Shown: positions 32,297-40,194 of the stretch, piece after piece
How positions within the stretch are numbered: position 1 is the stretch's first letter
Layout of the letters: each line of letters begins with the position of its first letter
NCBI GenBank assembly: GCA_964529175.1
Contig: CAZGVO010000006.1
Location: 1 to 64,000, forward strand
Source: JAAFJM01 sp964529175
Lineage (GTDB): Bacteria; Bacteroidota; Bacteroidia; UKL13-3
Direction of reading: 5' to 3'
DNA: 64,000 bases
Position numbers and translations under genes: made by a program
Notes under the pieces: model-generated
Told to the model about the DNA's origin: nothing
Seen by the model: the letters and a program-made list of their open reading frames with translations, nothing else
Databases searched by the model: none

Positions 32297-33754
32297 ATGC
32301 AAAAAGTTGTACTAAACGATAAAAAAATTATCAATTCTTGGGCTATGTACGATTGGGCCAATTCGGTTTTTTCGTTAACCATTGCCACTGCTATTTTCCC
32401 TATATATTTTAATAAAATGTGTAAAGTAGCTTCTGAGGCGCAAGGCTCCATGGCTGATGGCATTTATTACCTCAATTTTTGGGGTATGAAGGTTATTGGA
32501 GCTGAGCTTTATTCCTTTGTGGTTTCGGCAGGTTTTTTAATTGTAGCATTTTTAAGTCCGCTGCTTTCAGGCATTGCCGATTTTAAACAAAATAAGAAAT
32601 TCTTCCTAAAAGTTTTTTGTTATATGGGTTCTGCTAGTTGTGTTGGTATGTATTTTTTTACTGCTAATACCATTGGAATGGGTGTGATTTTATTTATGCT
32701 GAGTTTGGTTGGTTTTGCAGGAAGTATAGTTTTTTATAATGCTTTTCTACCTGAAATTGCAAGTGAAGATATGCTTGATAAAGTAAGTGCTAAAGGTTTT
32801 TCAATGGGTTATATAGGAAGCGTTATCTTGTTGATTATAAATCTTTTAACTATTATGATGCCAGATATGTTTTTTCCTATTCAAGGTAAAGCTGCCGAAC
32901 TTATGGCTGCTAATCCTAGCTTAACTAATGATTTGGCAACTGAAGAGGCCAAAGGAATTTATGCTGGCATTGCTACTCGTTTATCGTTTGTTTCAGTTGG
33001 TTTATGGTGGGCAGGTTTTGCTCAAATTATGTTTAAAAATGTACCTGAAGTGCATAGTAATAAAATTTATGATGGCAATATTTTAAACAAAGGTTTTGAA
33101 GAATTGAAAAAAGTATGGTTACAAGTAAAACAACAACCAACCATGTTAAAGTATTTATTAGGCTTCTTTTTTACCAGTATGGGAGTGCAAACTGTTATGT
33201 ATGTGGCTAGCTTATTTGGTGAAGAAGAATTGCATTTAGATACAGGCGTTTTAATTGGAACCATTTTAGTTATTCAGCTTATAGCTATTTTAGGAGCATG
33301 GGCTTTTTCGCGCATTTCGGCTGCTATTGGCAATATTTATACCCTTATTATTACCATTGTCATTTGGATGATTATTTGTTTTTTAGCTTACAGCATCCGC
33401 GATACGCCTGAATATTTTACAGTAGGAGGGGTGCAGGTAAAAAAAGTAGTGATTCATTTTATGGGTTTAGGGGTGTTAGTGGGAATGGTTATGGGAGGTA
33501 TTCAATCCATGTTTAGAAGCACTTATGCCAAGTTAATTCCAGAAGATACTAAGGACACTGCTTCTTACTTTAGTTTTTTTGATGTATGCGAAAAATTTGC
33601 CATTGTTTTAGGAACTTTTAGCTATGGATTGTTAAATGGAATTACCCATAATATGCGCCTTTCAGTAGTGGCATTAGCAGTTTATTTTTTAATAGGTTTG
33701 ATATTTGTAGTCCAAATAAAAAACTTTAAAAGCTATCATGTTTCAAAGGCATAA
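32297..33754 (+). CDS. UMF1/Atg22-like MFS transporter
   Basis: This 485-residue protein has about 12 transmembrane segments and the signature of the UMF1 group of the major facilitator superfamily, shared with the yeast vacuolar effluxer Atg22: INSWAMYDWANSVFSLTIATAIFPIYF near the N-terminus, then FLSPLLSGIADF (the MFS loop 2-3 motif). MGGIQSMFRSTYAKLIPEDTKDTASYFSFFDV lies near the C-terminus. Atg22 exports amino acids, but bacterial homologues are uncharacterised. A loop of about 30 residues around 200-230 and another around 245-270 are hydrophilic. The LutA-like gene follows after 16 bp, so the pair may be one operon, perhaps handling a carboxylate such as lactate. That is inference. Confidence 0.82.
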   Translation: MQKVVLNDKKIINSWAMYDWANSVFSLTIATAIFPIYFNKMCKVASEAQGSMADGIYYLNFWGMKVIGAELYSFVVSAGFLIVAFLSPLLSGIADFKQNKKFFLKVFCYMGSASCVGMYFFTANTIGMGVILFMLSLVGFAGSIVFYNAFLPEIASEDMLDKVSAKGFSMGYIGSVILLIINLLTIMMPDMFFPIQGKAAELMAANPSLTNDLATEEAKGIYAGIATRLSFVSVGLWWAGFAQIMFKNVPEVHSNKIYDGNILNKGFEELKKVWLQVKQQPTMLKYLLGFFFTSMGVQTVMYVASLFGEEELHLDTGVLIGTILVIQLIAILGAWAFSRISAAIGNIYTLIITIVIWMIICFLAYSIRDTPEYFTVGGVQVKKVVIHFMGLGVLVGMVMGGIQSMFRSTYAKLIPEDTKDTASYFSFFDVCEKFAIVLGTFSYGLLNGITHNMRLSVVALAVYFLIGLIFVVQIKNFKSYHVSKA

Positions 33755-33770
33755 ACAGTAAGAATTACCC

Positions 33771-34490
33771 ATGAAAATAGATTTATTTATTCCTTGTTTT
33801 ATAGATCAGTTTAATCCGCAAACGGGATTTAACATGGTAAAAGTGCTTGAAAAAGCTGGCTGCCAGGTTAATTATAATATCGAACAGACTTGTTGTGGCC
33901 TTCCTGCTTTTAATGCAGGCCAATGGAACGAAGCACGCCAAGTAAGTGAAAAGCTATTAAACGAAATTACGCCAGATAGGAACTTTGTATGCGCAGGTTC
34001 GGCTTGCACTGGAATGATAAGAAACTCTTACGATTTATTGTTTCAAAATTCTTCGTATCATAATAAGTTTAGGCAATTGCAAAAACGTACTTTTGAGTTG
34101 AGCGAATTTTTGGTTGATGTTTTAAAAATAGAAACGTTAGGTTCTAAATTTAACGGTCAAGTGGTTTTTATGGATACTTGCACTGGCTTAAATGGTTGTG
34201 GCATAAAAGCTCAGCCACGTAAATTGCTAGGGCAAATAGAGGGTTTAGAATTGGTAGAATTACCAAATCAAGATGAGTGTTGTGGTTTTGGTGGCACTTT
34301 TTCGGTTACCAATTCTGATATTGCTATTCATTTAGGTACTAAAAAACTAAATGCCATAAAAGAAACAGGCGTTCAAACTGTTGTTTCAACCGATTACAGT
34401 TGTTTGATTCACTTAAAAAGTATTGCTGAAAAACAAGAATTAAATTTGAAATTCCTGCATCTAGCTGATTTATTAGCTTTAGGTTTATAG
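33771..34490 (+). CDS. LutA/YkgE-like cysteine-rich (CCG-domain) redox protein
   Basis: The 239-residue protein has two CCG domains, as in LutA, GlcF and heterodisulfide reductase subunit B. The first has CFIDQFNP, then CCGLPAFNAGQ and CAGSACTGMI. The second has MDTCTGLNGCGIKAQPRKLL and ECCGFGGTFSVTN. In LutA the second domain usually starts with a DSCH motif; here DTCT replaces the His. LutABC oxidise L-lactate to pyruvate through iron-sulfur clusters. lutB and lutC are not adjacent, so the partner is unknown. The gene follows the UMF1 transporter on the same strand and ends at a strong terminator. Confidence 0.86.
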   Translation: MKIDLFIPCFIDQFNPQTGFNMVKVLEKAGCQVNYNIEQTCCGLPAFNAGQWNEARQVSEKLLNEITPDRNFVCAGSACTGMIRNSYDLLFQNSSYHNKFRQLQKRTFELSEFLVDVLKIETLGSKFNGQVVFMDTCTGLNGCGIKAQPRKLLGQIEGLELVELPNQDECCGFGGTFSVTNSDIAIHLGTKKLNAIKETGVQTVVSTDYSCLIHLKSIAEKQELNLKFLHLADLLALGL

Positions 34491-34500
34491 AAATAACATA

Positions 34501-34536
34501 AAAAAGCCCAACAAAATTAATTCTGTTGGGCTTTTT
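34501..34536. terminator. Strong bidirectional terminator
   Basis: The arms AAAAAGCCCAACA and TGTTGGGCTTTTT form a 13-bp stem. It lies 10 nt after the LutA-like stop and 20 nt from the convergent outer-membrane gene. Confidence 0.92.
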
Positions 34537-34556
34537 TATGAAGGTTAATAAAAAAA

Positions 34557-35252
34557 TTATTTACCCATATAATAGAATAAGCCTAATGTTGGAGTTAATC
34601 CTGCACCAATATTAAAGCTGCCTCCAGTATTTTCTGTAGTATTACTTGAACCAGCAACTTCTGTTTTTGATGTATTCATATTGTATCCAATAATATTATT
34701 TAAGCTAAAATCAATACCCCATTTTGGAGCAACAAAATAGGTTAAACCAGGAGTTAAATTGATACCAATATTTGTATTGGTGTATTTATTTCCATCTTTA
34801 AACGAACTAGGTCCATCAGTGTTTTTCTCAGTATACGATCCTGAAGAGTACCCAAATGCAGCTTGACCATGGAAGTATACATTGGTGGTAATTGATTTGT
34901 ATTTTCTTGCAAATAAAGCAATTCCTAATCTTGATGTCATAACATTTTCGTATTTACTCCCATCAGTACTTTTTTGTGTGTAAACATGGTTAGAACCAAC
35001 GTTTAAAGATAACCCTACTGCTAATCCGTCAGAAACAAAATAACCAACTGTTGGTGAAAAGTTCCATTCTGTGTAGCCGGGAGTTTTCACGTCATCAGAA
35101 CCTGTAGTTTTGTTGGTTGATTCCATGGTCATGTTGGCACCTAAACTACCGCCAAACATCAATGAACCTTTAGTAATTTGAGCATTACTTGTAAATACCG
35201 ATCCTGTTACAATTCCTGCAACAGCAATCATTTTTAAAATTGTTTTTTTCAT
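34557..35252 (-). CDS. Outer-membrane beta-barrel protein (231 aa)
   Basis: A signal peptide (ILKMIAVAGIVTGSVFTSNAQ) is followed by alternating amphipathic beta strands (GSLMFGGSLGANMTM, FSPTVGYFVSDGLAVGLSLNVG, SRLGIALFARKY). The end is aromatic, GLTPTLGLFYYMGK, fitting a small OmpW/OmpX-like eight- to ten-strand barrel. Gly, Asn, Thr and Ser dominate the loops. It likely sits in the outer membrane; whether structural or transport-related is unknown. Its own promoter has a perfect TATATTTG with a TTG box 19 bp away, overlapped by a tandem 14-bp repeat. Confidence 0.85.
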   Translation of the reverse strand: MKKTILKMIAVAGIVTGSVFTSNAQITKGSLMFGGSLGANMTMESTNKTTGSDDVKTPGYTEWNFSPTVGYFVSDGLAVGLSLNVGSNHVYTQKSTDGSKYENVMTSRLGIALFARKYKSITTNVYFHGQAAFGYSSGSYTEKNTDGPSSFKDGNKYTNTNIGINLTPGLTYFVAPKWGIDFSLNNIIGYNMNTSKTEVAGSSNTTENTGGSFNIGAGLTPTLGLFYYMGK

Positions 35253-35276
35253 TGTTTATTTTTTAAGATTGTAAAT

Positions 35277-35330
35277 CAAATATATCAATTGTCATGGATT
35301 TGTCAAGAACTATTTATTTGTCAAGAACTT
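35277..35330 (-). promoter_or_regulatory. Promoter of the outer-membrane gene with a tandem 14-bp repeat
   Basis: On the minus strand the -7 element is TATATTTG (35284-35277) and the -33 TTGAC lies at 35306-35302, with 19 bp between. The sequence ATTTGTCAAGAACT (plus strand) occurs at 35298-35311 and again at 35316-35329, an 18-bp period. The first copy overlaps the -33 box; the second repeats the TTGAC upstream. This could be a regulator site or a duplicated promoter. Confidence 0.7.
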
Positions 35331-35389
35331 AATTGAAGATAAGTTTTTGTTTTTACTGACGGGGGTCAATATTTTCTATATGAAACATA

Positions 35390-35427
35390 AAAAAAGCCCG
35401 TTACAAAATTTTGCAACGGGCTTTTTT
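35390..35427 (-). terminator. Terminator of secDF
   Basis: The arms AAAAAAGCCCGTT and AACGGGCTTTTTT flank a 12-nt loop and are followed by T residues on the minus strand, 15 nt past the secDF stop. Confidence 0.9.
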
Positions 35428-35441
35428 CTATTTATAAGAGC

Positions 35442-38402
35442 TTATTTTTTAGCTTTTCTATCAAAGTCAATAACAATTGGTGTTGCAATAGCTAATGAAG
35501 AGTAAGTACCAAATACGATACCAACTAATAATGAGAATGTAAATCCTCTAATTACTTCACCACCAAATATGAATAATACCAATGTTACCATAAATACTGT
35601 TAATGAAGTAATAATGGTTCTATTTAAAGTATTGTTCAAAGCGTTATTGATAATTGAAGCTGTATCTTCTTCGCGTTTGTGAATGTTTAAGAACTCACGA
35701 ATACGGTCAAACACTACCACAGTATCGTTAATAGAGAAACCAATAATGGTTAAAATAGCAGCTATAAACGTTTGATCTACTTCCATTGCAAATGGTAAAA
35801 TTCCATCAAAAATTGAGTAGAAACTTAACATCATCAATACGTCATGGGTTAATGCAATAATAGCACCAATGGTATATTGAATTTTACGGAAACGAACTAA
35901 AATGTATAATCCAATACCAAATAATGAAATAATTACTGCCCAGAATGAACCAGTTTTTACATCATTAGCAATGGTTGGTCCTACTTTAGCTGAACTTAAA
36001 ATGCCAATTTTGTCGTTACTTTTATCTGCAAGTTTATCATCAATTTTGATTAAACCTTCTAACACTTTTGCCTGAACTTCATCAGCTACAGTTGGTGTAA
36101 TATCATCAATACGATAGGTTGTTGTGATTTTGAATTTATCACCAGTGCCAAATTTTTTAACCTCTGGGGCGCTTCCCAACACTGATTTAAGTGCTTCTTT
36201 TATTTCTTCAGTTTGGCTTGGTTTGCTTAATTGAACTACATAAGTATAACCACCTTTAAAATCAACACCTAAAGTAAATCCTTTAGTAAACATTGAAATG
36301 AAACCACAAATAATAATAGCTCCTGAGAACATATAGAATTTTTTACGGTTACCAACCCAATCGTAATGGAAGTTTTTAAATGCATTCATGGTTTTAGCTG
36401 TTGCATATTTTACTTCTTTGCCTCTATCCATCATCCATTCAGTAACTACTCGTGTAAACAATACAGCAGTAAACATGGATGATAAAATACCAATAATTAA
36501 AGTAATAGCAAAACCTTGAACTGGACCTGTACCAAAAGTATACATTACAAATCCTGCTAATAAAGTAGTTAAGTTAGAGTCAATAATAGAAGAACTAGCG
36601 TGTTGGTAACCATCAGCAATAGCATTTTTTAAGCTACGTGCATTTTGTAATTCATCTTTTACACGTTCGTTAATTAACACGTTTGCATCTACCGCCATAC
36701 CAATTGTTAATACTATACCAGCAATACCAGGTAAGGTTAATGCGGCTCCCATTGATGCCAATACACCAATAATAAAGAATACGTTTAACAATACTGCAAA
36801 ATCGGCAATATAACCAGAGTTGTTGTAGTACAATACCATGAAAATTAAAATGATGATAGTAGCAACAATCATACTCCATAAACCTTGGCTAATAGCTTCA
36901 GCTCCTAAAGTTGGTCCTACTACTGCTTCTTCTACTATACGAGTAGTAGCAGGTAATTTACCACTTTTCAATACGTTTGATAAATCCAGTGCTTCTTCAT
37001 CAGTAAAACCACCATTAATTACAGAACGTCCGTTAGGAATTTCGTTTTGAACGTTTGGTGATGAATAAACTAAATTATCTAACACAATAGCAATTGAATG
37101 GCCAACGTTTTGTTTGGTTAAATTTTTCCATTCAGTAGTTCCTTGTCCGTCCATTGCCATGTTTACTTCCACTTGTCCTGTAACTTGCGAAATATCACGG
37201 TTAGCTTGAATTACTCTTTCGCCACTCATTGCAGCTTCACCATTACGTTCAGTTTTTAATGCATGTAAGCGAACTGCTCCACCATTTTCACCAATACCTT
37301 TGTATTCCCAAGCAAATTTTACATCAGAAGGAATTACAGCGCGAACTTCAGGACGAGCTAACATAGCATTAATTTTAGCGGTATCTCTAATTGCTGAAGT
37401 ACCACACCAAGAACCGTTAGGCGACAATTGACCTTTTTCGTCTGCCACTGGCATAATTAAAGCCAATAACGGATTTTCTTTTTGAAACTGCTCAGCAGTC
37501 ATTTGTTGCTTGTTTGCAGTATCTTTTTTGGCTGCTGTAGTATCAGTTTTTGCTTTTGCGCCACCTATATCAGCTAAAGCATTACTTGCTTTAGTGGTAT
37601 CAGCTTTTGTAGTGTCAACCGTTGCTACATTTAATTTTTTCAATAATTCGTTAGCTTGGTTTAAGAAACCATAAGCAACTGGATTATCGTAAGTGGTATA
37701 AAACTCTAATTTAGCAGTTCCTTGTAATAATTTACGAACACGCGCAGGATTATCAACACCTGGTAATTCAATAATAATTCTGCCTGTTCCTTCTAATTTT
37801 TGAATATTAGGTTGAGTTACACCAAATTTATCAATACGAGTACGTAATACTTTGAATGAACGCTCAATAGCTAAATCAGTTTCAACTTTTAGGTATTTTA
37901 ATACCTCAGCATTACTTGAGGTTAATTTAATTTTATCTTTGTTGCTTGAATTAGCAAAAATTGCTGCTAGCATACCATTAGGATCAACTTGTTTGTAAGC
38001 ATCTCCAAATAATTCTACAAAATCTTTTTGACTAGTTTTGTGAGCCTCTGCAGCCATTGAAACCGCTTTGTTAAAGTTAGCATCTGGGTTATTGTTGGCT
38101 AAACCTCTTAATAACTCATCTTGACTTAACTCTAAAGTTACGTTCATACCACCTTGTAAATCTAATCCAAGGTTTAATTCATGGGCTTTGCATTGTAAAT
38201 AAGTGTATTTTTTTACACCTATGTTATACACTACTTCGCGGCCAATTGAATCAATGTACGCTCTTTCTTTTTCTAAATCACCATTAGCAAAAGCCTTTGC
38301 TTTTTGCTCTACTCGGTAAGTTACCAACGAAAATGATAGCTGGAATAGGGAAACTATCACTAAGGCAATGGTAAAAAACTTAACTGCTCCTTTAATTTTC
38401 AT
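35442..38402 (-). CDS. secDF: Protein translocase subunit SecDF (fused)
   Basis: This 986-residue fusion uses the proton gradient to pull preproteins through SecYEG from the periplasmic side. I start it at the ATG at 38402 (MKIKGAVKFFTIALVIVSLFQLSF, the first TM); a frame extending to a TTG at 38480 has no counterpart. The SecD half has LGLDLQGGMNVTLEL and a large periplasmic P1 domain with an Asp-Thr-Lys-Ala-rich insert (about residues 245-300). Then come LPGIAGIVLTIGMAVDANVL and INERVKDEL. The SecF half has FKGGYTYVV and SINDTVVVFDRIRE. The fused form is normal for Bacteroidota. Confidence 0.95.
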   Translation of the reverse strand: MKIKGAVKFFTIALVIVSLFQLSFSLVTYRVEQKAKAFANGDLEKERAYIDSIGREVVYNIGVKKYTYLQCKAHELNLGLDLQGGMNVTLELSQDELLRGLANNNPDANFNKAVSMAAEAHKTSQKDFVELFGDAYKQVDPNGMLAAIFANSSNKDKIKLTSSNAEVLKYLKVETDLAIERSFKVLRTRIDKFGVTQPNIQKLEGTGRIIIELPGVDNPARVRKLLQGTAKLEFYTTYDNPVAYGFLNQANELLKKLNVATVDTTKADTTKASNALADIGGAKAKTDTTAAKKDTANKQQMTAEQFQKENPLLALIMPVADEKGQLSPNGSWCGTSAIRDTAKINAMLARPEVRAVIPSDVKFAWEYKGIGENGGAVRLHALKTERNGEAAMSGERVIQANRDISQVTGQVEVNMAMDGQGTTEWKNLTKQNVGHSIAIVLDNLVYSSPNVQNEIPNGRSVINGGFTDEEALDLSNVLKSGKLPATTRIVEEAVVGPTLGAEAISQGLWSMIVATIIILIFMVLYYNNSGYIADFAVLLNVFFIIGVLASMGAALTLPGIAGIVLTIGMAVDANVLINERVKDELQNARSLKNAIADGYQHASSSIIDSNLTTLLAGFVMYTFGTGPVQGFAITLIIGILSSMFTAVLFTRVVTEWMMDRGKEVKYATAKTMNAFKNFHYDWVGNRKKFYMFSGAIIICGFISMFTKGFTLGVDFKGGYTYVVQLSKPSQTEEIKEALKSVLGSAPEVKKFGTGDKFKITTTYRIDDITPTVADEVQAKVLEGLIKIDDKLADKSNDKIGILSSAKVGPTIANDVKTGSFWAVIISLFGIGLYILVRFRKIQYTIGAIIALTHDVLMMLSFYSIFDGILPFAMEVDQTFIAAILTIIGFSINDTVVVFDRIREFLNIHKREEDTASIINNALNNTLNRTIITSLTVFMVTLVLFIFGGEVIRGFTFSLLVGIVFGTYSSLAIATPIVIDFDRKAKK

Positions 38403-38516
38403 TTTGTATTTATGTATTCTATTTAGTTTCTGTTTTAAAATACTGAAAATTAATAAATTAACTTCCAGTGTAATGCCCAATAAAGTTTAAGTTGTTGCTA
38501 AAACTTCAAAGGAGCG

Positions 38517-38546
38517 CAAATATATGTTTTGAGTACTTAAATGCAA
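38517..38546 (-). promoter_or_regulatory. secDF promoter (TTG - 19 bp - TATATTTG)
   Basis: CAAATATA at 38517-38524 and CAA at 38544-38546 read on the minus strand as TTG, 19 bp, TATATTTG, an exact Bacteroidota promoter. Predicted start near 38510, leaving a leader of about 108 nt. Confidence 0.8.
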
Positions 38547-38716
38547 AGATTTTAAGTTTATTGATTATCAGATACTTGTGTTTTTATTGATAAAATTTAG
38601 TGCTTCATAAAGACCGAATAACACCTTTTTTAAACCGTTTTAAAAAATCATCAACTTTGAATACTTTATTAGAATATTTTATTGAAATTTATACATAGTG
38701 TTTATAACTGATAGGG

Positions 38717-38744
38717 TTGTTCAAATAAAGTGCAATTACTTTCG
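38717..38744 (+). promoter_or_regulatory. exbB promoter (TTG - 17 bp - TACTTTCG)
   Basis: TTG at 38717-38719 is followed after 17 bp by TACTTTCG (38737-38744), a TAnnTTCG variant of the -7 element. The ATG is 28 bp further. Confidence 0.6.
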
Positions 38745-38771
38745 TTTCATTAATACATAAATTATTTAGAA

Positions 38772-39398
38772 ATGGAAAATACACAAGAAGGTTTAAACTT
38801 TTTAGAGTTAATTTTTAAAGGTGGAGCAGTAATGGTTCCAATTGGTTTACTGTCTATTATAACTATTTACATTATTATAGAACGTATGGTTTATATTAGC
38901 AAAGCATCAAAATTGGAAGCTAATTTTTTAAATAATATAAAAGATTTATTGGCTAAAGGCGATTTAAAAGCAGCACGTGCATATTGCCAAAGAGTAAACT
39001 CTCCAATTAGCCGTATTATAGAAAAAGGTGTAATGCGTATTGGAAAACCTATAAAAGATATTGAAAGCAGTATTGAAAGTATGGCAAGTATTGAAAGTGG
39101 TATTTTAGAAAAAAATATTAACTGGTTAGGGATTATAGCTGGTGTGGCTCCAATGCTTGGTTTTATTGGAACCATTTCAGGTATTATCAAAATTTTTTAT
39201 AATATTTCCGTAAGTGATAATATTAGTATTGGTTTAATTGCTGGAGGTTTGTACGAAAAAATGATTACCTCAGGTTCAGGTTTAATTGTAGGGGTAGTGG
39301 CTTATACAGGTTACCATTTTTTAAATAGCATGATTGATAAGTTTAATGCTAAACTAGAGCGCACAGCTGTTGATTTTATTGATATTTTAGATAGCTAG
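38772..39398 (+). CDS. exbB: MotA/TolQ/ExbB-family proton channel protein
   Basis: This 208-residue protein has three transmembrane segments: one near residues 14-34 (GGAVMVPIGLLSIITIYIIIE) and two after a cytoplasmic helical loop (WLGIIAGVAPMLGFIGTISGIIK and GLIVGVVAYTGYHFL). The APMLGFIGTISGI motif is the ExbB/TolQ signature lining the proton path. With ExbD it forms an energy-harvesting motor in the cytoplasmic membrane that drives TonB- or TolA-type transport. The exbD gene follows after 19 bp. No tonB is downstream; a terminator ends the operon. It could equally be named tolQ; sequence alone does not decide. Confidence 0.88.
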   Translation: MENTQEGLNFLELIFKGGAVMVPIGLLSIITIYIIIERMVYISKASKLEANFLNNIKDLLAKGDLKAARAYCQRVNSPISRIIEKGVMRIGKPIKDIESSIESMASIESGILEKNINWLGIIAGVAPMLGFIGTISGIIKIFYNISVSDNISIGLIAGGLYEKMITSGSGLIVGVVAYTGYHFLNSMIDKFNAKLERTAVDFIDILDS

Positions 39399-39417
39399 TT
39401 TTTAACCAAACCAAACA

Positions 39418-39816
39418 ATGAAATTACGCAAAAAAAAGCAGTTTGAGGCTGAAGTTGCTACTTCTTCGCTCAACGATATTATGTTTTTCCTCTTGCTTTT
39501 CTTTTTAATTATTTCAACCATTGCTAACCCCAATGTAATTAAAGTATTATTGCCAAAGGCAGAAAAAGGTCAAACTTTAGCTAAAAAACAATTTTCGTTA
39601 ACTGTAAACGAACACAAAGAGTATTATTTTGATAGGGAATTAGTTGATTATGCTACTTTAGAACAAACGCTTAAAGCTAAAACTGCTGGAGTAGATGACC
39701 CAACCATTGTGCTGCGCATGGATGCTACTTTAACAGTTCAAGAGTTGGTTGATATACTTTCAATAGGAACGCGATTAAAGATACGAATAGTAATGGCTAC
39801 TCAGGTTGGTAAATAA
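39418..39816 (+). CDS. exbD: ExbD/TolR-family protein
   Basis: The 132-residue protein has a short basic N-terminus and one transmembrane helix (SSLNDIMFFLLLFFLIISTI, about 16-35) carrying Asp20. The Asp near the start of the helix is the proton-binding residue of ExbD/TolR. A periplasmic domain follows (KEYYFDRELVDYATLEQTLK, then IVLRMDATLTVQELVDILSIG). It partners with the upstream ExbB-like channel. Its length is normal. The strong terminator directly behind it shows a two-gene operon without TonB. Confidence 0.88.
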   Translation: MKLRKKKQFEAEVATSSLNDIMFFLLLFFLIISTIANPNVIKVLLPKAEKGQTLAKKQFSLTVNEHKEYYFDRELVDYATLEQTLKAKTAGVDDPTIVLRMDATLTVQELVDILSIGTRLKIRIVMATQVGK

Positions 39817-39831
39817 CATAATTGTTTAAAT

Positions 39832-39868
39832 AAAAAAGCTCGGTTTGAATTTCAAACCGAGCTTTTTT
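39832..39868. terminator. Bidirectional terminator after exbD
   Basis: The 17-bp arms AAAAAAGCTCGGTTTGA and TCAAACCGAGCTTTTTT are perfect with a 3-nt loop and serve exbD and the convergent ACP-like gene. Confidence 0.93.
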
Positions 39869-39885
39869 ATTTACTAAAGTTAGGG

Positions 39886-40113
39886 TTAGTTATGCACTAA
39901 ACTTGCTACATAATCGCCTACTTCGCCAATAGTTTGAAAACTTAAAAATTGGTCTGTAGTAACAGCCGTTCCAAACTCATTGTTTATTGCATCAACAGCT
40001 ACTTGCGCATTACTTGCATTGTAGCTTAATTCTGGCCCAAGGGTAATATTATCGCTTGGTGCCGATGATTTGTCCATAATAATGGTTTTTACTTTTCCTT
40101 TAATTTCTGACAT
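39886..40113 (-). CDS. Acyl-carrier-protein-like small protein lacking the phosphopantetheine serine
   Basis: The 75-residue acidic protein aligns by eye along its whole length with acyl carrier proteins: a helix I (EIKGKVKTIIMDK), loop, helix II (ASNAQVAVDAINNEFG) and helix III region (TTDQFLSFQTIGEVGDYVASLV). Without gaps the ACP attachment motif DSL lines up with Asn-Ala-Ser in LSYNASNAQ, so the serine that carries 4'-phosphopantetheine is replaced by Ala. A Ser follows one residue later, so a shifted attachment site cannot be excluded. It stands 80 bp downstream of the prpE-like gene on the same strand. It could be a structural or regulatory ACP paralogue. Family assignment is inference. 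Confidence 0.65.
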   Translation of the reverse strand: MSEIKGKVKTIIMDKSSAPSDNITLGPELSYNASNAQVAVDAINNEFGTAVTTDQFLSFQTIGEVGDYVASLVHN

Positions 40114-40194
40114 AATTTTTGGGTTTAAGTTTCATAAAGTGAAATGTAAAAGTATTTAATTTCAGTTATTTAGCAAATAATTATTTGCAACCAG

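Larger units (their letters stand above)
38403..38771. other. 369-bp divergent regulatory region between secDF and exbB
   Basis: No gene is visible here. It contains one promoter facing each way (38517-38546 minus, 38717-38744 plus), a secDF leader of about 108 nt, and otherwise AT-rich spacer. I see no riboswitch or arrest-peptide frame. Confidence 0.6.

Noticed and set aside
38403..38480. N-terminal extension of secDF from a TTG
   Set aside because: The extension has no family counterpart and lies in the leader; I also saw no arrest-peptide-like frame there.
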